Shown here: piece after piece, positions 56,736 through 64,000 of the stretch | Layout of the letters: each line of letters starts with the position of its first letter | How positions within the stretch are numbered: the first letter of the stretch is position 1 | Source: Isoetes taiwanensis | Taxonomy: Eukaryota > Streptophyta > Lycopodiopsida > Isoetales > Isoetaceae | Assembly (NCBI GenBank): GCA_021234155.1 | Contig: JAJEKV010000005.1 | Coordinates: 13,423,392 to 13,487,391 of the forward strand | Direction: 5' to 3' | Length of the DNA: 64,000 bases | Made by a program: the position numbers and the translations under genes | The notes under the pieces: model-generated | What the model was told of the DNA's origin: nothing | The model's database searches: none | The model's input: only the letters and a program-made list of their open reading frames with translations

Positions 56736-58830
56736 ATGGTCCGACAGTTAAAGACCGTCTGGGCACGATATGTCCCTTCTACCAGTAATCCGCCTCCTCC
56801 TCTTCCTCCGGGGAGACATCATCGGCAATCCCCTCCTCCGCCTCCAAGGGACAGCAACCCCCATTTTACGCTCCCTTTCACCATCGTCACGCGAGGCCGT
56901 GAGGTGCGAGACCGTGTCCGCCTTGTGCACATCCACCGCGCCGCTCGGGCCGGGGGTGGCGGTCGGCGGATGAGGGTGGATCGATTTTGCCCGCCACCGG
57001 TGGAGGAACCCGGTAGCAGCCCACAACTGGCAAAAGGTGCGGAGGAGTCCCGCAGGGCGGTAAGGTTTTGCACATATAGGCTTCGCCGCGATGCCCGAGG
57101 AATGGTCATCACGGAGGACAAGGCGCGGACCCGATATTTGGCGGCCGATGCATTACCGGGTACGATCCATTCAAGCGCGGAGGGTGGTCTCTACAGTTCA
57201 CCCTAATCGATAGAAAGAGCCGTGCGGTTAATGAGAAACGGAACGTTATCAAAAGGACATGGGACATGGCGAAGGGTCCCATGCTCGGGGAGGAGACCAC
57301 GGCGGTCGGCCCGTCACATATCGGGTTTGACATGAGCCGAGGGATGTGTGGCGTCTCGCAACAAGTATCCGAATGTTTGGTGAGCGAATGTCATGTCTAA
57401 TTAGGGCTTGTAAATGTCTCAAGACTCACTTGCCTTGGCTCGAACATGACTATGTTTCGGCGGTGGCGCAATGGCCGACCGGGACAACCTTTGAGGAGAA
57501 CATAGAGGCCCGGGCACATGCAGGAAAGGTCCTCTACCACCAGCCATTCAAGCGTCTCACGCGGCTGATCCGAACGCCCCCATGGATCCTAGTTCTACAA
57601 GATGACGGTATGCGTAGGCGGCCCGTCTGATCTGGCCAACTTCGGGGTGGGCTCTAGATTCGACATTCGGCACCAACATGTGGCGGATACCACTTTACGC
57701 TGCCGTGGTTCCGGTTGCATGCGGGTTGGGTATCCATCTTCTACATGTTGTGTACACATAAGAAGGGGTCGCAGCAGACAAAGAATGCATTACGAAAAGC
57801 GCTTACACTGGTGTTTGAACGGATGGGGCATGTAAGGCCAAGGTCCATCACCATTGACATGGACGGAGAGGAGAGAGTGGCCATAGAAGAGGCAGTTGCC
57901 AACGACCCATATACCGCTTCAACGAGCACGGCGAAAGGTGTAAAGAACTTTGCTTGTCACTATTTGCGTTTTCTTAGATGTAATGCCGCATGAGCAAGCG
58001 TCGGTGGTCATATCTTGTTGGTTCCATTGCAAGCGAGCATGGCGTGACAACCTCATGCCGAGGATACAAGACCCGCTCATACGCCAAGATGTCTGGCAAA
58101 GGCTATCTAATCTCATGTTGGAGCCCGACCTGGAGCGGTATGAGCACTTGGAAAATCACTTCTACAATGCCTATGGTAACAGTCCCGAGATCTTCGAGTA
58201 AGTGTCTTTGTCGAGCTTTTGATTAGAAATATCGTTTCAGTAGCTGGCGTCGTGCGAAGAATACACCGGCACCCCGGCTATCTTGCCCACAACCGGTTGT
58301 GGGCGTGCTGGGAAGGGAAATGGCAGCGACACCAGAGGTTGTGGCCCCATGGATACATGGACACTACCAACTACGTGGAGGCCCATTGGAGGGTGTTGAA
58401 GGTGCAAACTTTGGGTTGCAAGGTTAACCTGCGGATGTACACTCTAATTTGTTCGCTAGTAGGATATCCAACTGGTGAGGAGCCCCCAGGAGGGACAATT
58501 TTGACGCGGTGCAGGGAGCGTTGGAGCCTAGGTATGTCTCTAGCAAAGCACATCGTTAAGAATGATCCTCCATTCTAATCAATGCTCCCGCCACCGACTT
58601 CGGCCGTACATACCCGCGATCCTATCGCAAACGACGTGCAGGTGCGCAAGATCTGCTGCAACGGTTTGAAGGAGATGCAAGCACAATCATAGTAGTGGAC
58701 GACGAGGCCGCTTGAACCGCCCATCGTGATCCGGCAGATGATGGGGTACGCTATACGGTTTTGATGATGCGCGACTATTGCACTTGTCCCGGCCGATGTC
58801 CCAAAGGTGCAAGCACCTCATAGCGTGAGA
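56736..58830 (+). pseudogene. MULE transposase with SWIM zinc finger, decayed
   Basis: Plus-strand pieces in order: a proline-rich then basic N-terminus (56736-57206); WLEHDYVSAVAQWPTGTTFE (57430-57490); HAGWVSIFYMLCTHKKGS (57717) and RSITIDMDGEERVAIEEAVA (57840-57900), the central transposase region with its acidic residue; CWFHCKRAWRDNLMP (58015-58060), the C..H motif of MULE transposases; TTNYVEAHWRVLK (58366-58404), matching TNNxVExxHRxLK; and DYCTCPGRCPK with a nearby KHL in another frame (58770-58823), a SWIM-type CxCx(n)CxH zinc finger. Several frameshifts and stops (57200, 57630, 57990, 58201, 58716) inactivate it. It is GC-richer than its surroundings. The terminal repeats were not found. 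Confidence 0.85.
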
Positions 58831-58899
58831 TATGTTTCTCTCTAGGCACCGCCCCCACCTCTTCGAAGTGCTATATCCCTATTTCGGGAAGCGGAGGTC

Positions 58900-60805
58900 C
58901 AGCCCATCGAGCGGCCACCAGCACCTGTAGTGGACGAAGACACGCTGAGATTGGTGGTTAGTCAGTGGTTGCAGGCAATGGGCGAGGAAATGCAATATTT
59001 GCGCATTTATAATGAACCAAGAACACATAGACGAGGAAGACTCGCTCCATTGCTTTCGCGGAGGTGCGACGCCGCCTAAGGGCGCTCAAAGCGGATGTGG
59101 CGCACCGGTGAAACGCCCCAATGCGAGGGCTATGCAGCTCAGCGGGAGCACGGGTGCGTAACTTTTCAACGCCACGCCGTAGTAGCCTCGGCAACGCGAA
59201 ACCCCGCCGCAGCCATGTGGGAGGAGAGGGTCGACCTCACGTCGCCTCAGATTTGACTGATCACTCGGATTTGCAATGTTTGTAGTGTTTGGCAATGCAT
59301 TTAAATCAGAAATGACATGGCATGCTTGGTGATGATGTGGATGGTACATGGCATTTAAATCAATGACAATGTTTCTATTGCAGAGGAAAAAGTACACTAG
59401 GGGATGGCTGCGACGGGTCATTCCTGGGACGACCACGTTCCCTCGATGGCCACCACATATCTCTGTGATATGCATTGTGGTGCCCAATGGCACCGTCCCT
59501 CGCCGACCGCCCCACGCATCTATTCAATTGCATCTTGTCCTATGGGGACACTCTCGGATCGCCACGAGCACCCGATGAAGTGCCCAAACTATGTGTGCCA
59601 CGGGCTGTTTGGGGGCCCAGGCGCCTCACAATCAGCCATATGCCTCGATATTCCATGTCAAACTTCCATAATCAGCGCCTAGGCTAGCCTACCAACCATA
59701 CAAGTACAAATGAAAAAACTCTAAAGACACAACTATGCAAGCTATCTAATGGGGGTCTGACGGTACTTACCAAAAACGTGATGTACCCAACCTCGCCTAC
59801 CGTCGGGGTTGGCGTCGGTTCGGGAGCCCACTCTCGTCCATCCCTATCGGGCGACTCTCCTGCATAAGATCTCTGCCCCATCGGTCACCTGTTGCCATAT
59901 TGTAATGCCTGCTTGGGGAATATGCCGAATGTGTTGTTAGTAAAGCAAATCTAATTATCATAAACAACATATGAAGGTAGGGTGTATAAAGAAGGAAGCC
60001 AGAATATGTTTAACTTACTCAAGACCATGGTTATAATGGCAATGGTTCAAAAGGCCCATGGTTTTAGAATACAACAAAGGCATATCAAGACAAATCTAGG
60101 CATATCAAGACAAAATCTGGAATACAAAATTTAGAATACAAAATCTAGAATACAAAATCTAGGCATATCAAGACAAAATTTAGAATACAAAATCTAGGCA
60201 TATCAAGACACAAATGGGCACATATTAACTACCTTATGGATGTCCAAAACTGGAAACTGGAAGATGAAGGTGAAATCGCTTAAGCCTGAAAACTTGAAAA
60301 TCGCTTAAGCCTGGAAACGCTGGAAATCGTTTAAGGTTGGAAACGGATGCAAAATCGGTACTGGATAGCAGAAATCACCGTCCGGACGCCGCTTACAAGT
60401 GCTTAAAATCGGTGTGTTTTAAACACGACGTGCGTGATTGAAGTATTGACATGTAGGGTCTTGGCCAAAATGAAATAATGAGAAATCATGAACATGTTTG
60501 GTGCCGGAAACATGAATGCCTGTAGCCCGCCATATTCCTGGATGGCGGGCTAACCCATCTTGAATTCAAGCAAAATGGAGGGACTAATTGTTTCCAAGAA
60601 TTGCCTGAACCGAAATTCAACAATTTGCCCTCACCAATTTTGCAACACACAGAAATCCGGGATAGATGAAACCCAATTCCTCTCCCCGTTCAATTTATAG
60701 AGCCATTGATGCAGCAAGGAAGAGAGATCGAGGCGAGATTGTATGCAAAGAAGGTAGCAATGAAGAAGAATTCCCTTCTAAAGATTAGCCTTCAAAGAAG
60801 AATAA
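58900..60805. other. Post-MULE noncoding stretch
   Basis: There may be remnants of the MULE C-terminus up to about 59200. A GAATACAAAATCTAG/GGCATATCAAGACAAA repeat lies at 60070-60205. Degraded AAATCGCTTAAG motifs lie at 60275-60340. A TGGCGGGCTA inverted repeat (TAGCCCGCCA... at 60524-60533 and TGGCGGGCTA at 60543-60552) forms a short hairpin. Confidence 0.5.
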
Positions 60806-60809
60806 GAAA

Positions 60810-62400
60810 TTGAGACCGAGTGACCATGAGAATAAGAGAAATTTCAGAGAAATTTATGAAGTATTCAACCAAATTAGTACAAATGTTGATGACAATGACA
60901 AAGGCCGCATCATTGACATCTTCTTTGGAGGGCAAGGATTTACCAATTTCTTCTATAAAAAGAAATCTAAGGTGTTACTATGGCCGAAAGCAAATGGTGA
61001 AGAATTTGAAGGAAACAATGCAAGAACATAAGTTTGAGAGGAATCATGACATGCTTCGGTGCAAGGAAGTCCACCCCGATAATGGCAAAGAATAATACAA
61101 ATGGTGTCAAGCCATTGAATCAAGCGAAGTGGCCAGATTGCTCAATCCCCCCCGAAAAACAATTTCAAATGCTTTTCAAAGAAGGGTGCAAGCTAACAAA
61201 GGGGAAGGACCTTGGTCAATGTTCAGGAGGAGGAAGCGGATGGATAGCATGTTAGATCACAATAGAGAAGCTGTTATCAAGTTCTGGACAGAAAATACAA
61301 GAGTTTCTCCACTGTGAGATTTGTGGCCCGGCCCGTAATGTGCAGCCAAAGGAGCATACAATCAAGTGTACCAGGTGATTTATGGAGACAAGTGGTCTGC
61401 GGCAAAGGTGATGATGAGGAGTGGTTTGATCATAACCTTGATGTTGGCGTGTAAAAAAATGGGTTGGATAGAATTAGAAAATGTCCACGAGGGAAATGGA
61501 TGGCACGGGTTCGGGACTAGTTACTTGGAAGACATTTGAAAAGCAACCCGTGGACCAGGACGAGAATTGAGGGGATCCAAGAAAGGCTTTGAGGTACAAA
61601 CCGCCTTGAGATTAGTACGTAAGGAGAGAAGTCCCAAAGAATTTCAAGAGGAAGTGAAGAAGGTAATATCGATTTTGTTCCACACAATTACATAGCACAT
61701 TGGCGGGGCCAATCGGTTTAAACAAGCGGTGTGTCATCATTTCCGTAAGATACAATTGTATCCTCATATTGACTTTGCGTAAAATTACAAAGATCAAGAT
61801 CCGTAATGAGCCCCAAAATGCAGCACCGGCATACGCTGCACTAAGTTTCTATACTTGTTCACATAACATATAGGCATGACAAAAGTGCCGATATTCCTGT
61901 TCTGCGGCGTGCATGTAAGAAGACTGTCCAAAGAAGAGAAAAAAGAACAGAAGGTTGGAGCAGATCAGGAATAGACTCAACAATGGTAGGAAGATCATAA
62001 AAGAGACTCACTTTTACATTTCTGATGATAAAGTGCATGACTCATTATTTGTGGAACACTGCCTACAAAAGCATGTTGCATGGCTTAAGGAACAGAAATA
62101 GAGTATGAGAAGCATTGGTTTTGGAGTGATGGCTGCTCATCACAATTCAAGTCGAAAAACTTTTTTTTTTTAGGCAGGTACTTCACAATCAATGACAAGG
62201 AAATAGTGTGGAACTAATGGTAAAGGTGAACATGATGGTGCAGGTGCTGTTATCAAAAGGCTGCTAAGTAAGGAACAACTCAAACCCGCTACCAATACCG
62301 ATGAAAACGATGAGATCAAAAAGATATTTTGGGAAATTGAACCCCGCTTGTTGTGGCAAACATGGAAGAATATGAGATTGAAACACTCAAAGGCACAAAG
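60810..62400 (+). pseudogene. Decayed DDE-type transposon protein with GKGxHDGAGA motif
   Basis: Plus-strand pieces in shifting frames: FREIYEVFNQISTNVDDNDK (60840), a CEICGPARN stretch near 61315, IAHWRGQ (61691) with DTIVSS after it, FYISDDKVHDSLFVEHCLQK (62016), FWSDGCSSQFKS (62130) and GKGEHDGAGAVIKRLLSKEQ (62224-62283). The FSDxxxSQFKxKxxF and GKGxxDGxGxxxKR pair is characteristic of a widespread eukaryotic DDE-transposase-like family of DNA transposons. The aspartate of SDG is a likely catalytic residue by analogy. Multiple stops and shifts make it dead. Confidence 0.7.
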
Positions 62401-62869
62401 AAGATTCAATCATGTCGGACCATGCCAGACTAGACCAAACAGGCTTGCTCATAGATGCCCGGCATGTTTCTTTCTCGTTTTGCATGGATCATAATTGGGA
62501 CTCCTGCATCAATACTGAGGTAGATTTGGAAAGTGGAGGTAAATCGACTTAAAACCGTGGAGTTGAGAAGAAAAAGGAGACTCTTGAACAAGCCAATGAA
62601 TGGATCAGTAATTCGGTAGAGGTAGGTGACAATTTTGCGGTGAAATGCCGAGGTAGACAATTCAGAGGGTGTGGACTTCTACATCCTCAAGTGCATGCAA
62701 CCCAAATGCACACTTGAAGATTCATACAAAGATGGATGGGGGCAAAAATTTGGAGTGCATGAGGTTATCTTAAGTGGATTGTATTATCAATTCTTGGGTA
62801 ATTTTCCAAGCATATGTTGCTCACTAAAACAACCGCACCATGTGGTAAGATATCCTAAAAATTGACAGC

Positions 62870-64000
62870 CAGGAAGGCAATGTACAGACTTCACAGAGAC
62901 CATAGAAAATTAGCCGCCCTCCAATAACAATAAATGTAATTATTATTCGACACTTGAACTAAAATTGATGCGTTATTCTTTCAAGTGATTTGTTGTTCCA
63001 AAGACTCACATGTGTGTGTACATATATTATATATATAATAGTGAGGATGCACAAGCGGTGGTGTGTACGGACAACGATCAAAATGAAGACTGAATCGTCG
63101 CTTACAAGAATGCAGACATCGTCCACCATTTTCATATTCGGCACCACTCATCCCAAACATTCTTATGTAAAATTATATTGTCAAGGTGGCTTTAGATACA
63201 ATTCGACCGCCATACTATTGGCCTCGGTTAATGGCTAATTGTTCAGCGCTGTGAGCTCAGTGTAGACACCGACGCTTCTGCACACAGATCTCCTAAGCGT
63301 ACTAATAAGCCTACACGCCCGCCATCTTCGCCAGACTCGCTACAAGACTGGGCAAGACCAGACTCCGCATTCGCATGAAGCTGCTTTAGGAAGATCGAGA
63401 GTCGCGGTAGTCACCTCGCCAAGCATTACAGCCAGCCGAAGAGGGTAGCCTCCACTTTCCTCTCGCCACCGCCGAAGGTTCTTCGCTCTCTTCTCTCTTC
63501 CCACTGGCTACGCTCTACTTCGCCGCCTACTTCCACGCCTCCCAGCCTTTCGATGATTCATCTTCCTCGACTCCCATGAGGAATCAAAATGAGGAATCTA
63601 AATGAATTATTGTAGAATATATCACCACAGGATGCAGTGTGATGACAGGCTAATCGTAAGAAGATATGACCAGGAAGAGGTGAAGAAGAGGAAGACGAGA
63701 AGTTTACCGAGGAAATGGTCCTGCGTGTACACATGCATTTTCATTTGTTTTCTGCTTTCAATTTTTCACATTTAATCTTCTTTCGCTTATATTTTAACTC
63801 TTTTTCATGAGCGACACTTGTTGCAGAGCGGAGAATGAAGATGCGTGCAAGGGCAGATGAAGATGAAGAAGACACATACAGCGACACACCCCTTCGCATG
63901 AAGACAACCCCCCTTGAAGACACCGGGCCTCAAATGGTGGTAAATTGCAGTACCCTGGCATTTTCACCGCCTTTTGTCACCTACCGAAATGTTCCATGAG
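62870..64000. other. Right end of window, no gene recognised
   Basis: There are short open frames on both strands without family resemblance, and a (TA)n run near 63023-63040. GC-rich CTCGCC/CCGCC words at 63310-63540 might be the edge of another element. Confidence 0.5.

Noticed and set aside
59086-59687. Overlapping open frames on both strands after the MULE
   Set aside because: The GC-rich DNA is open in several frames without motif; probably decayed element DNA.

Overview
The window reads as nuclear DNA of a seed-free vascular plant, most likely a large-genome homosporous fern. The reasons are a PLS-type PPR fragment, a plant-style MADS-box gene, GT/AG introns, low gene density and heavy, layered transposon content. 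The organism is inferred from sequence style only. Two intact protein genes can be defended: an intronless MADS-box-like gene (22238-23416, minus) and a small two-helix membrane protein (25344-25868, minus). Almost everything else is mobile DNA, captured gene pieces or satellite.

Layout. 1-3540: no recognisable gene. 3541-9489: two neighbouring elements share a terminal inverted repeat (TIR) of about 160 bp. The first (3541 to about 7012) holds La-motif gene exons and was split by a LINE; the second (7816-9489) holds a PPR fragment and was split by a hAT-type MITE. 9490-13435: repeats and one unrecognised decayed ORF. 13436-16135: a tandemly duplicated macrorepeat whose 3' halves are arrays of a roughly 10-bp GAATCT unit; one copy carries a SINE. 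16786-20200: other tandem repeats and a degraded unknown gene. 20411-21985: a 10-bp array with heat-shock-element geometry, split by a PIF/Harbinger MITE with TAA target duplications. 24.2-27.7 kb: a dense cluster of 21-56 bp tandem duplications.

29.5-35.0 kb (minus): a decayed multi-gene block containing a retrotransposon gag-like piece, two unrecognised proteins (one broken by two hAT MITEs inserted 8 bp apart), a TATA box, two hairpins and a very divergent histone H3-fold pseudogene. 36.9-41.9 kb (minus): a decayed multi-exon gene with a ParB/sulfiredoxin-like DGQH motif; one intron is packed with the palindrome CACGCC(A/T)GGCGTG. 42.5-48.8 kb (plus): a possible first exon and a decayed DUF7869-type transposon protein; the same palindrome recurs in its noncoding DNA.

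49.4 kb: a WDR5 pseudogene fragment. 51.2-60.3 kb: a decayed MULE transposase with SWIM zinc finger, in a region carrying a second palindrome, AAAATCGCTTAAGCGATTTT. 60.8-62.4 kb: a decayed DDE-type transposon protein with a GKGxHDGAGA motif. Many in-frame stops are TAG, TAA or TGA where CAG, CAA or CGA would fit, as expected from deamination of methylated cytosine in silenced elements.
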